The notes under the pieces were generated by a model that searched no databases, was not told the DNA's origin, and saw only the letters and a list, made by a program, of their open reading frames with translations. Of a stretch of DNA of 64,000 nt, positions 14,641 to 26,200 are shown in pieces. The stretch lies in the NCBI GenBank assembly GCA_029582265.1, contig CM055817.1:30757934-30821933 (forward strand), written 5' to 3'. The position numbers and the translations under genes are program-made. Position 1 is the stretch's first letter; each line of letters starts with the position of its first letter. Origin of the DNA: Zoroaster sp. YZ-2022 (lineage: Eukaryota; Echinodermata; Asteroidea; Forcipulatida; Zoroasteridae).

Positions 14641-15298
14641 CCGGGGTCATCAAACAATACCATATTATCATGAATATACAAGAACCAAAACAAATCAACC
14701 ACTAAAAATGTATTAACCACACCTGATAAATCTGAACTTAATAGAGTATATATCTCACGGCTACATTTTGATGACAACGACTGGTCATTTATTCTCTGCC
14801 ATACAAAACAACAATAGAAAAGAAACTGAGAATTTTACAAGTCAACATTATACCCAAAGAGTAATCCCTCTGACTAAATGGCTGTATAAATGCAAACTCA
14901 AAAATGCAAACTCATGCACATTCTGTCAAATATTATGTTGAAACAATTGAACACATGTTTTGGGAATGTAACATTATCTAGAACACTTTGGTTAAAACTA
15001 ACGGACTGGCTGAATATTCTTCAAACAAGAAACAAGAAGTTCTCCTCGGAAATCCAAATAGTCCTCAAATATTAGTACACATTAGGCCAAACAAAAAGAT
15101 GTTGAGTTGCATTCCACCGACCGACCCAAAAGTGCTGAAATCTCGGGTCTGTTTTTTGTATTTATTTTTTATTTTTTCCCGTCATTCATAGCCCTATTTA
15201 TTAATGAAACTTACCAATTTTCTTTGTATAAAACATAATACGTTTGATTTGTGAAATTGTCCACTTTTGTTTACCGGTAAATTTACCGGTACCCAAGA

Positions 15299-15590
15299 CT
15301 CAATCTACATGTTTTCGAATCGAATGGCCCCGGCCCTCACATGGTGCACTGCCTTCGCACACACTGTCTGCCAACGATTGCGACTCAAATCTACACGTTT
15401 TGCAATCGAATGGCCCTCACATGTTTTCCACTGGCTTCGCGCACTGTTTTGTATGTCAACGATTGCGACTCAATCTACACGTTTTCAAATCAAATGGCCC
15501 TCACACGTTGTGCACTGGCTCCCCGCACTGTACGTGTGTCAACGATTGCGACTCGATCTACACGTTTTCAAATCGAATGGCCACTCACAT
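15299..15590 (+). repeat. ~84-bp tandem repeat, about 3.5 units
   Basis: The phrase atctacacgttttcaaatcg with small variants recurs near 15302, 15387, 15472 and 15554. Each is followed by aatggcc, a gcactg phrase and caacgattgcgactc. It lies inside the 14.2-17.4 kb element. Confidence 0.85.
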
Positions 15591-16479
15591 GTTGCATGTT
15601 GAGCATTGCACGCAATATGGATGAATTTGCTGTGTCAATCACAGCGAAAAATACAACAAAAATGCTTGGGATACTTTTATTCTGAAGCAAAATTCCTTGC
15701 TGATAGGTATACAAATGAAAAACATGGTGTGTGGTTTCAGTTCCAATGCATTTCAATCTTAAAATGACAGTCAAGGAGAAAAGAAAAAAAATTAAAAAAA
15801 ATTAAAAATCCCGACCGACCGACCCCTTCAAATATTTTCACTGGAGGGCAACTCCCAAAAAATGTTTGGCCTTATCTAATAACATAAGAATTTGTATATA
15901 ATGATAAACTAAGAGAACAACAATCTCACTTTAAATCCCCCTTTCAATGATAAAACAAATAATTAATATAGAAAAGAAATACAGAACAAACAAGACTTTA
16001 TAGAAAATTGGGGAAACGTTTCAAATCTTTGTTAAGGCATTATATTGCACTCTTGCACCTTTGCACTTGGAAAAACATCCACGGAATACAGTTGTAACTT
16101 TTAGTATATAAAAAAAAAATTGTAATAGACATCTATCGTGTGGAAAATAAAAATGTGAATTACCAAAAAATATATATCAGGGGTCATCAAGCATTCTACT
16201 AATTCTACTTCGCGACAGTACATATTATTACATGGTGTTACCGCAAAACGATAAGATAGCTATATTCCACCATGCAAAGACTCAAAACATATAATGAATA
16301 GAAAGTCATACTAGGGCCATACTATCAATCATAGTTAGCCCATTACTGACGAGTTCTTGTTAAAAGGATTTAAGTAAGACTCTTAGATCTAGCATGATGC
16401 CCTTTGGGTACCGATGGCTTTACTATAATAACCCATTCCTTAATGACAACTGCACTACCAAATATCGACCTCGTAATTT

Positions 16480-17170
16480 GATGCAAATTTACCTTTGACC
16501 TTGTCTTAAGTGACCCTTCCACAACATAAGCTGGTCTTAAGTTGGTGATTATTGATGAAGAGATCAAACTACATTTTCCACCAGTTTTTAGTTCTGTAGG
16601 TTCTATAATGTCAATTAAAGTAGAATCAAAGGTCATTTGGTGCAAAGTGACCTTTGACCTTGTCTTAAGTGACCCTTTCACCACATAAGCTGGTCTTAAG
16701 TTGGTGATTATTGATGAAGAGATCAAACTACATTTTCCACCAGTTTGTAGTTCTGTAGGTTCTATAATGTCAATTAAAGTAGAATCAAAGGTCATTTGGT
16801 GCAAAGTGACCTTTGACCTTGTCTTAAGTAACCCTTTCACCACATAAGCTGGTCTTAAGTTGGTGATTATTGATGAAGAGATCAAACTCTACATTTTCCA
16901 CCAGTTTTCAGTTTTGTAGGTCTATGTCAATTAAAGTAGAATTAAAGGTCATTTGGTGCAAATTGACCTTTGACCTTGTCTTAAGTGACCTTTCCACCAC
17001 ATAATCTTGTCTTAAGTTGGTGATTATTGATGAAGAGATCAAACTCTACATTTTCCACCAGTTTTTAGTTCTGTAGGTTCTATAATGTCAATTAAAGTAT
17101 AATTAAAGGTCATTTGGTGCAAACTGACCTTTAACCTTGTCTTAAGTGACCTTTCCACCACAAAATGTTG
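16480..17170 (-). repeat. Right-arm tandem repeat, ~158-bp unit, about five copies
   Basis: Inverted relative to the left arm. Perfect TGACCTTTGACCT (DR1) occurs at 16648-16660, 16807-16819 and 16964-16976. Degenerate versions lie near 16489 and 17125. The period alternates between 157 and 159 bp. Where it is 159, a multiple of three, it creates a spurious repetitive ORF on the minus strand. Confidence 0.85.
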
Positions 17171-17355
17171 TCTTAGGTTGCAGATTTATAATTAGTAGTG
17201 CTTTCCTTACAACATGGCGTGGATGTCAGCCTTGTAGGCAAAAGTCAAATAAAAGTGGCAAGGGTTTCTGTGGTCAGGTAGGCTACCTGTACCCAACCAA
17301 ACAGTCAAAGCTTTTGTAGGTTTCATGTCAAATAAATCTCAGCTAGCTCTTGGAC

Positions 17356-18423
17356 TAATGTACAGTAATGAACAATGTACTACATACATGTACATGTACA
17401 TGTATTTGTACATGTAAATGATTACAATATGCATATAGATCCGTGTACTGTGTGCATGTGCGCTGGAGTTTGGATAGCTAATTAGCGTGAAAAATTTTGC
17501 GACCAAACCGTTCTGACGCGCCTTGATCAAGGCTAGTACTGGCATGGCTCTCGTAGGTTTCGCCAATCTAGCATAATACATGCTCTGAGTAGATTTATTC
17601 TAGAGACATAACTCTTCGGGGGAGGAGGAATTGCCATTACCGTGCTGTCATCATAAATGTTGGGGGAGGGATTCTGTACTTTCTGATATTTCAGAGAGAA
17701 TTTGGTAAATACATTTCATGACATGAAATCATAAATTGCACCAGCAACGTTTAGTACTGAAGGACATCAATAACATCAGCACCTATAAATGTATAGCAGT
17801 GATAATACAGAATTACTCGATCGTACGTGTTTGACAGGCAGGAGCACTGGTCGGTATCTCACGGACACAATTTCGATCAATGCAAATAAACTCGCAACCC
17901 AATAACAAATTCGAATCACCACCAGTCACGAAAAAACATCTAAGATCATTCTTAGGTTTATTAGGGCAACAATTATTCTTCAACAAACTCAAACGATATA
18001 AGCTCCGATGCTCATGCTTTCTGATTTTTATTCTTTGGACTGTATGATGCATTCGACCTCGTTATTGGTACAATCCTTTTAAAGGATTGGAAATGATGAA
18101 ATTTCATTCCCTGCAGTTGCAACGAGTAGGAAATTACTGATTCGCGAACTCATTGATCGAGAAAGATTAATTAGTAAATAGTATGAATTCCAGAACTATC
18201 CGTATGGCAACACTTTATTGTTGAAAGAGACCATATCAACCCCTCGAGTATATCCAGAAATCCAAACTCGCAAATGTGTGCATTATGCGTTGGGCCGCTT
18301 ACCCTTCAGCCGTACAGGATAACCGAAGTCGTCATTAAGGGTATGGCCATACAAAGTTGGAGCATAGAACTTGACAGCAACGTTTTACGGCCTTAGCCAA
18401 AGGGGTGTGGGGGTGTGACACTA
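17356..18423. repeat. Dispersed repeat continuation, no gene
   Basis: About 17380-17560 contains acatgtacatgtacatgt, gcgaccaaaccgttctga and ccttgatcaaggctag. A related stretch lies at 54110-54300. Bases 17600-18150 match 10215-10530. The element at 14181 apparently split this repeat. No supported coding sequence. Confidence 0.6.
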
Positions 18424-18679
18424 TAGTGGTGTAACGATACCACTTTTTCACGATATGGTACGTATCACGATGTTGGTATTTCCAGAAATCCAGACGGCTC
18501 CCTACAACACGGTGTTTACAGGAAGCCAATCCCACACAAATCGATACCTCAACCAGCGCTCCTTCCATCACCCTAGTATCAAGTCATCGGTCAACCGCAC
18601 CCTCGAGGAACGCGCCTACAACCTATGCGACCTGGATAGCCTACCCAATGAACTACGGCACATCAAGACTACCCTCCAG

Positions 18680-19731
18680 TAGGCTTGGGCGATATCGATA
18701 TTTTTCATCCACGATATATCGTCAAACATATATCGCGATTTTCGATAATATCGCGATTATTTTTGTTTCACGCATGAGTGCTTTAGAGCCGATAGTAACA
18801 GGAATGTATCCATATACACGCGTCACAATAAATTACTAATGCTTACCAGAGAGACATGTGGAATCGCGTCCCAATCAAATCATCTGCCCAAATTCACGTG
18901 ACTCGCGTTCCACGTGACTATGTCATAGTATAAACACGTGACTAGGTTTATTCCTGCAAAGTGAAGAATAAAACCATGTGGTGGTGACACGTCATTTGCA
19001 ATTCGAAAAATGTGACCGAGTTTGGATTGTACTCACACTATTTTAAATAAAGGTCACGTGGTTTATCAAGAATAGTGTATGTGTGTGTATGTGTTTTGTC
19101 ACAAGAGTCCCAGTATGGTATAATGATATAGTGTCCTAATCCCCCAACTTTGATCGAGCCGCTGCCGATCCATGCTTTGATATATTTCAAAAACTGCAAA
19201 TGTTATTTTGTTGTCGATTTTTAAGGTAACGCCCATTTTCTACACAATATTTAAATATCTATGACATAATGTCGCTCGTTGTGAGCCAGCCAGATTCACC
19301 GACCACAATAGATAGACAGTGAGACGTTAACATTGTCTACACATTGTTGGATCAAATACCCCATTCAATCCCCAACACTTAATCCGTCTGAATAGATTTC
19401 TTTGAGTGGCGGTGGATTTTAAACAACGCCCTGTCAGGCGGCTTCTTTGTGATTTGACAGTCGGCTTTCCATAGAAGTAGTTTGATTTTGTTTCTCACTT
19501 CGGAAAACTGAAGACTTCCTAAGTTTTTTCCATGAAATTTCTGACACGACTGACAATTGAGGATTTGTTTTTAATCGTAATATATTTTTTTCTTCGCGAT
19601 ATGTTTTTTTTTTCATCGCGATATATTTGTTCATCGCGATTTGCCGATATCTCGATAATTTGAAAAGTTCTCAATATCATAGTCGAATAAAATATAAAAT
19701 ATTATTATTATCGTGTCATCGCCGAAGCCTA
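18680..19731. mobile_element. Inner hAT-like non-autonomous element with 8-bp target duplication
   Basis: The left TIR taggcttgggcgat matches the inverted right end taggcttcggcgat. Perfect 8-bp direct repeats ccctccag flank it (18672-18679 and 19732-19739), diagnostic of hAT-type insertion. The 1052-bp interior is AT-rich, with atatcgcgat-type motifs near both ends and four CACGTG E-boxes at 18895-19060. There is no transposase, so it is a deletion derivative or MITE. Removing it restores the PLE reading across the junction. Confidence 0.9.
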
Positions 19732-19739
19732 CCCTCCAG

Positions 19740-20375
19740 CGCAACAGCTACAAACCCAACACATCGAAGCCTGTCCCAAAACCCCGACCGTATAAGGTAT
19801 TCCCTAATCTAACCCTTTCTACTTGTCACCCCTACCTAGGTTCTATGTCACATAAACTTCAGCACATCTTCCAACAAGCACGCATCCAAGTCTACCACTC
19901 TGCCCCCAGCAAACCTCAAGGACCTCTCAACACCCACAAGGATAAACCGGATTCCAGCAACAGAGCGGGAGTATACCAGATCTCCTTTGAGTGTGGCAAA
20001 GTCTACATCGGGAAACAGGACGAGATCTCCCAACGAGACTGAAAGAACACCGATCACACGGCCGCAGAGGTGATTTTGAGATGCCGGCAATTGTCAAGCA
20101 CTCCCACATCAAGGACCACCAAATCAACTCATCACACCCATCGACACATGGCACCCCAGACGCATCAGAGAGGCCGTCAAGATCGTCAGACACGACACTG
20201 TTCCACAGGACATCGGTTTCTACATCACCGATATTTCTCGACCACTACTACGGACAGAAGCTTCTTCTATATCCAGAGTCCACAACCCACCTCAGACTGA
20301 GGTATCTCCTACATCCTAAGTCAACCACCCTCACCCCCCCCCCCACACTGTGCTTGTTAACAACTGATTCAGTTC
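19740..20375 (+). pseudogene. PLE C-terminal GIY-YIG endonuclease region, frameshifted
   Basis: Frames read RNSYKPNTSKPVP, a linker, then GVYQISFECGKVYIG (GIY-YIG core) near 19969-20013. A frameshift follows at about 20010, and the continuation ETGRDLPTRLKEH with GDFEMPAIVKHSHIKDHQIN is in the next frame. The GIY-YIG nuclease domain at the C-terminus after RT is characteristic of Penelope-like elements, where it cuts target DNA. This copy is broken. Confidence 0.8.
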
Positions 20376-20953
20376 AGTGAGCACACATTCCCTCCCCCAC
20401 TCACCGGATCAGTTTGCTGCCTGCACGCTTCAACGCACTAATCCTCCAGCATCCAGTCATCCCGTGAATCTTCAGCATTTCCTAGAGTCCAGCATTTTCC
20501 TAAAGACGATCAGAGCATACTGAATGAAACGTCGACTTGTAACCTCCAGTTCGTTTCAGAACTAATTAGCCCAAGTGAATTGACTATCACATTGAAAAAT
20601 CATGTAGCACTCGATAATAAGTCAATAGAGGGCGCTACAATATTGTTTGTTAAAATAAAATATTGGGAATATGGAGATTCGTTGTGACTACCGTACACGA
20701 AAAACGGATTTTATCGTCGACATTTGTTAAGACGGCGCCCACACATTTTTGTCAGGGAAATCTTCACTGACTTTTGTGGTCTAAATGTCAGGTATGAAGT
20801 ACCAAAAGTTCAGTATTTTTATATTCTCGTGAGATTTTGTAGGAAAATCTTCAGTATACGATATGCGGCCGGTTTTGTATCGTGATGCGTATATGTATCG
20901 CGGCATTTTTGTATCGCGATTTACTGATGCATCGGTGAATCGTTACACCCCTA

Positions 20954-21371
20954 GATACTCCCACATCTATCTTCCACTTGGCAAATCGTGCCTCAGTCGG
21001 CCAAATCGAATCTCAGTCGACATAAACAGACAAATCACCAAATCAAGCCATCAAAGCAGGCTTCAGTTTTTGTGCCCAAGAGGTAACTTTTAACGTCCCT
21101 CCTCCCCCATTATCCAGCGAATTTGAAGGTATTAATTTGTTTAAGTCACTCATGATCAAGCACGGGCATAAATCCAGAGGGAGAGCGGGCGGATGGGATA
21201 TACATGTATATATAGCTAACTGGTTCTGTAGAAGTTTATGTAAAGTCTATAGAAGTCTATAGAATTATTTTTGAGTTTCTGTAGGTTTGTGGAATTTCTA
21301 TAGAGCTCTATAGATCTTTATACAGCGTTGTAAGTGTTGGCTTTCTGCACCACCCCCAAGATCATACCGCG
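20954..21371. other. Unassigned spacer
   Basis: No ORF, repeat copy or RNA gene recognised. A run of related short phrases (gtctatagaagtctatag, tctatagagctctatagat) lies at about 21240-21315. Confidence 0.5.
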
Positions 21372-22326
21372 TGCCAGTCAACTCGCCCTAGCAAACTCAC
21401 CCCTTACAAACACGCCCCCGGCAAAACTCGCGCCCTGTAATTTTTTGACGCAATCTCACGCTATTGAGACTGGTTTAATATAATGGAACAAATAAAACAT
21501 TACTATAAAGGCAGGATGTACGGGGACATAAATATTTTAATGAATTATTAGGCGCTATTGAGACTGATTTAGTATAAATGAGAAAATCAAACATAGGGCC
21601 TAATAATTTCACATGGGCGTTTTATTTAACAAAAATAAATAGTACATGAAATAATTCAATAGTTACAACTAAAATAGAATACATAGAACACTAGCTAAAC
21701 AAAACAGTTATGATTTATACGATGTATACTATATTATGTATTATGTATATACTATGAAAAATTTACAAAGTTATTTGTTTGATTTAATTACATTTAAATT
21801 ATCTGTATTTTGTATTTTGTATGTAATTAATTATTTATTTTGATTTTACTTATTTATTTTACTCAGTATTTTGTTTAGCTAGTCATTCCTATTTATTCTA
21901 TTAAATGTTAACTGTAAATGAATTATTTCTTGTAATATTTATTTTCGTTTAATAAAACGTCAACTGAAATGATGTTTGATTTACTCTCTTCAGTCTCACT
22001 AGCGCCAAAATAAAATATTTCAACCACGGAGTTATAAGACTCAAAATTAATAATTGGATTCATTAAAATAATTATGTCCCCGTACATCCTGCCTTTATTA
22101 TAATAATGTTTAATTACTCTCTTATATGAACGTTAAACCAGTATCAACAGCGTGAACTGCGTCAAAAAATTACGGGGGCGAGTTTGTAGAGGGGCGAGTT
22201 TGCCGAGGGGCGACTTTGTCAGGAAGCGACTTTGTATCGACGACAGGGGGTGAGTTTGTAAGGGGGCGAATTTGTAAGGGGCGAGATTGTAAGGGGCGAG
22301 TTTGCCAGGGGGCGAGTTGACTGGCA
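21372..22326. mobile_element. Fold-back element with ~15-bp subterminal subrepeats
   Basis: The left end tgccagtcaactcgccc and right end gggcgagttgactggca are perfect inverses. Inverted homology continues through gtaattttttgacgca, ggcaggatgtacggggacat and agtctcaatagcgcc-like sequence to about 21680 and 21910, leaving a small AT-rich loop. Subterminal copies of gggcgagtttgtaag are few on the left and about nine on the right, so the arms differ in subrepeat number. No ORF is seen. The target duplication is unclear. Confidence 0.85.
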
Positions 22327-23081
22327 TTCATTATACCTTCTCTACGGCCATGCTAAGTTTGATATGTATAACCATGGTATAACACCTCCTGGCGCAGTAA
22401 GAATAACATTATTACGTACGGGAGATTACGTACCCTCAAGGAAGTTTGTTTTAATGTAATATTTCGTTCATTTAATTGATAATCTGCCAATGTTGTACCT
22501 TCCTTTAATGCATATTTTAAGAAAGAACGCAGTGAAGCGGTTTTACCAACAGTATAATGCACCGTCCCTTTAAATGGAATTGCTGCCCTTTTTTCTTCTT
22601 CTCTTCCTCTCTTTTTGTATCTTTATTTTTAATTTGTTGTTAGACAAACAAACCCACCACCATCAGGTAATCATAATAAAGGATATGGCTCAAAAGGAAG
22701 TAACAGTCAGCAGCTGGATAGCCACTGGCGACCGGAAGTGGGATATTCAGATATTTATCGGGAAACAAAGTAGGCTTACAGGCAACCACACACATGCCTG
22801 GGATGCATTTCCTGCCTTTAGCACCCACTCACTTGTGACAGTCCATTGTTTATTGTAATCTTTTCTAGTCAGCTCTGTGTGCTGATAAGGATTCTAAAAG
22901 TAAAAGTCTGTTCACTCGCTTCGACGAAAATAACTCAGTGATCCCTTGTACATTGTTTGAATTCACCGAAGTCGTCAATCTTGTTATTTCACGTTGGAGA
23001 TTGTCAGCAGACATTAACTCTGAACCAAGCACTCTGGAAAACCAAATTATCGTGTACTGTTCCCCCGACCGGCCTGTGAAG
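22327..23081. other. Upstream region of the multidomain gene
   Basis: No second gene seen. The region should contain the promoter and 5' UTR of the gene starting at 23082. No TATA box or initiator could be assigned with confidence. Confidence 0.4.
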
Positions 23082-23217
23082 ATGAAGATGACAGTCGTCT
23101 GGCAAGTATCTCTGCTTGTATGTGGGATGTTGATGAGTGCGAATGGCCGAGCTGTAAGAGAAAAGGAGACGGAATCGGTGTGGTATCTTCGTAAACTTCC
23201 GCGGCGTGGTGACGTGG
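23082..23217 (+). CDS. Exon 1: signal peptide and propeptide-like segment
   Basis: ATG at 23082, with A at -3. The N-terminus has a short basic start and a hydrophobic stretch (VVWQVSLLVCGMLM) ending SANG, a plausible signal peptidase site, followed by a charged segment RAVREKETESVW. The donor gtacgt at 23218 leaves phase 1 (GTG G). The next exon begins AT, making Asp, and its frame opens directly into the WAP domain. A second in-frame ATG lies two codons downstream. Confidence 0.75.
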
Positions 23218-26200
23218 GTACGTTTTATTCATTCTTAGATGCATCGCCTGTATGTTTTAATATTTCCCTGGGGGTTGCCCAGGGGCAACCCTGGGGGTGG
23301 CTCTGGAAATGTATGTTTCCTATCCTGAAATAATAGAAACCAAATTATATGAAATTAAATGGAGGGAAGAATACATTTGTGCATGGTTTAAGCAACAATT
23401 AAGTGCCTAAATCATCACCGGTATCAGGTGACAATCTTTGTAGAATATAGGCCCATGTTATTGCGAAGTGACACTCAAGTTTACCCATACATTTACGGGT
23501 GTCACTTCGTATAAAACAAGCTTTACCCTCACGAACAGACTCAGACATTGATTTGATCTTGCCCTTACATCGACGAAACACTGCATATGCTCATCAGCAT
23601 GCTTTCCGCGTGTCTATGAAAAAATCCACAACCGGCTCTGGCGGGATTCGAACCTACGGTCGACCCCGCTTACTATAGTGCAGTCGTCTTAACCTTTCGG
23701 CCACGTGCACCGAGCTTGCTCGATGACGATTGTCCGGCTAGATGACGATGATGATGTTGATGAAATAATAACATTTTCTTTCTCCAAGTACTGCAGTCGC
23801 AGCATTTTGGAGGGATAGAATGTAAAATACAACCACCACTTTACTATCCAAATATTGACAAGTATCACAGATTTTCCTTTAAAAGATGATAGAGATGATA
23901 GAGGATACACTTAAGGAAAGGGAAGTGTAGTCAAGTTAGGATTGCAAACAATATTTTTATTAATAGATTTTGAGCAATGAATGTAAGTACATCCAGTGAG
24001 ATGCTAGCTTTTTTGTCGTCTGCTAAAAAGAAATGCTTGACATAATGTGCACAAGTGGCGGTTGGGTTGGACATTCTTTCCTTTTGGGTTTCACAATAAA
24101 CTATAGCAACAAATAATGTTGTTCACACAAAACGTGGATATACTGTAAGACCACGTATCCTGGAAAGCGTGAGCGACAAAATTTCCGCTATCTACAGTCA
24201 CGTATTTAGTGGAACCATATTAGTCATCTGTGCTGCTTGATTATCAGGCTGTGTGGGTGTAATCTTTGCCATTCATGTAGTTAATTAGCTTTCAATGTCT
24301 GCGGGGGAAAAGCGAGAAAAACATCCACAGACGTCTTGGATAGTATAGGCCTACCCAAACAGTGACTTCCTGCACGCTTACTATATAATGCAGAAGTCTT
24401 AACCTCTCGACCACCGAGCTCGTCCAATGACGACAGGCCGATCTATTATCAATTTAAGTGGGTACCGGAATTTCCGTTTGTTTTTCAGTTTTTTTTTTTT
24501 TTTTTGTATTTATTTATTTTTTTTTTTTTATTTTTTTTTTATTTTTTGGTTACAACTCAACGTTTCGATCAGTGTGTTCTGATCTTCTTCAGGCGAAACA
24601 TCGAGTTGTAACAACGAGTTGTTTTCTTAACTATTTACTACTCAAAAGAGAATGTTCACATGGTGTAACTGTTTGGATGTTGAATCTTAGATCTATCGAA
24701 ACCGGGTACCTGCCCTCCTGCTAACGATGTATCCTCCCTGAGTTCGTCTGTCTGCAACATGACCTGTCTATTTGATTTAGAGTGTCTGGACACACAGCGG
24801 TGCTGCCCTGACGACTGTGGGGGAACATTTTGTGTGACAACTGCGGACAACGAAGGTAATAAGTTCATGAACTTACCAACAAATTGTTTGCATTATTTGA
24901 TCATTTCGAACCTTTTTGTTGGTCATTATTCGATTATTTTGAGCCTTTTTATTGATCATTATTCAATTATTTCGAGCCTTTTTAGCGATAATTATTCGAC
25001 CATGGTTTAAGTTATTTGTGCAAAGGATAGTGAAACAGACATACGTTTAAAATATAACCCTGACACACTTTACCCCACTTAGTTGTTTAGTATCTGTGGT
25101 AAAAAGAGGAAGTTACTGTTTCTGGAAATATCCTGTCATGTTGAAATATCTACATAAGAAAAAACAAAAAAGGTCAAACGTTAGATTTGTGGTCAAGGCA
25201 GTATTATCGCAATAGTCGTACATGGTTTGGTTCAGTCATTCTCTATGGTTCAATATGGGCCTATGAGAGGAAGTACGCTTTATCTATAGGATCTGAATTC
25301 TGAGCCACATTTTGCCGTCCATTTTTTTATTTTTTTTAAATTTATATATAGATGAACCTTGTTTTATTTAAAAACTCATAGGTTTAGTGCACTTCATTAA
25401 ATGCAAATAAAATAATGATGTCTTAATATATTTTACGGCACGTATATTTCTTATACTCTTTGTTTTCAGTTGATAGCACAGAAAAGCCTATGTTGAAACC
25501 ACAAGTCTGGATGACAGCAGATCAACAGATAGCAGACCAGACAAACCCCATAGGTACAGTTACCACAAAAATTACTTAAAAAACCCCCAAAACAAAAAAA
25601 GGCTCCGGTTTCTGGTCTCCGCGCTTTCTGGTCTCCCCAATTTCTGGTCTTCCCCCGATTTCTGCATCCTTTCTTAGCTACCGTACTTTGTTTATGGGAA
25701 ATTTGGTCTGGTTCCAGTAACCGCGTATACATGTATCACGTATTTCACTGTTTGGCAAACGAAAAAAAATAAAAAATAAAACGCGTCACTGCACCGATTT
25801 TGAAGCCAACCTATGACCAGAAACCGAAGATCTTTTCTGGTCTTATAAAGGCAAGTGCATAATTTCGACATCACCCTCTTCTTCACTGTGGCGTGCATGA
25901 GCAATTGATAGAGCAGCGACAGTGCGTCGCGCGTAGTACCATAATATATATACACGGCTAAAGTTGATGCCAAGGTGCCGATAATCAAGACACTGGTGTA
26001 GGTAAAACTTGTAGCTTTGCATGGTGAAGAGGATAATTAAGACTAATTGCAGTGACACCATATGAAATTCTCTATTGTGTAGTGATTAGTTCTGAAAAGA
26101 ACTGCAGGTTACAACTCGACGTTTCGATCAGTATGCTCTGATCGTCCTCATCAGAAGGAGACACTGATGTATTTTCACCGCTAGAGTGTTGTCAAGTAAA

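Larger units (their letters stand above)
14181..17355. mobile_element. 3.2-kb DNA element with long TIRs carrying ~158-bp subrepeats
   Basis: The left end gtccaagagctagctgag (14181) is the exact inverse of ctcagctagctcttggac (ending 17355). TA follows on the right and precedes on the left, consistent with a TA target duplication. Homology in inverted orientation extends inward through tacctgaccacagaaaccc and acatccacgccatgttgtaa into tandem subrepeats, two on the left and about five on the right. The interior shows no transposase, so it looks non-autonomous. A TA duplication would fit Tc1/mariner-type mobility, but that is only an inference. Confidence 0.8.
18478..20575 (+). mobile_element. 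Penelope-like element, 3' part, split by an inner hAT insertion
   Basis: Before the insert, frames around 18484-18679 read RNPDGSLQHGVYRKP, HTNRYLNQRSFHHPS and NELRHIKTTLQ, the C-terminal RT region of Penelope elements. After the insert (from 19740) the same protein continues into a GIY-YIG nuclease. The 3' end carries acgatcagagcatactga near 20507 and a terminal segment also present at 63.3 kb. Confidence 0.75.
18424..20953. mobile_element. Outer hAT-like element, disrupted by a PLE
   Basis: The left end tagtggtgtaacgatacca and right end, read inverted, taggggtgtaacgattca form imperfect TIRs of a type common in hAT elements. Next to the right end lies atcgcgatttactgatgcat. No transposase survives. 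The expected 8-bp target duplication is not clearly preserved (flanks tgacacta and gatactcc). The interior is occupied by PLE sequence. Confidence 0.55.

Noticed and set aside
15244..15774. Overlapping ORFs of 111-126 aa in three frames
   Set aside because: Produced by the 84-bp tandem repeat, which has a length divisible by three in places. No protein family features.
16370..16885. 171-aa repetitive minus-strand ORF
   Set aside because: Arises because the tandem unit there is 159 bp, a multiple of three. The same repeats have other periods and stops elsewhere.
23641..23712. Functional tRNA gene
   Set aside because: A and B boxes are good, but the anticodon arm does not form a proper 5-bp stem with a 7-base loop, so it is tRNA-derived repeat material.
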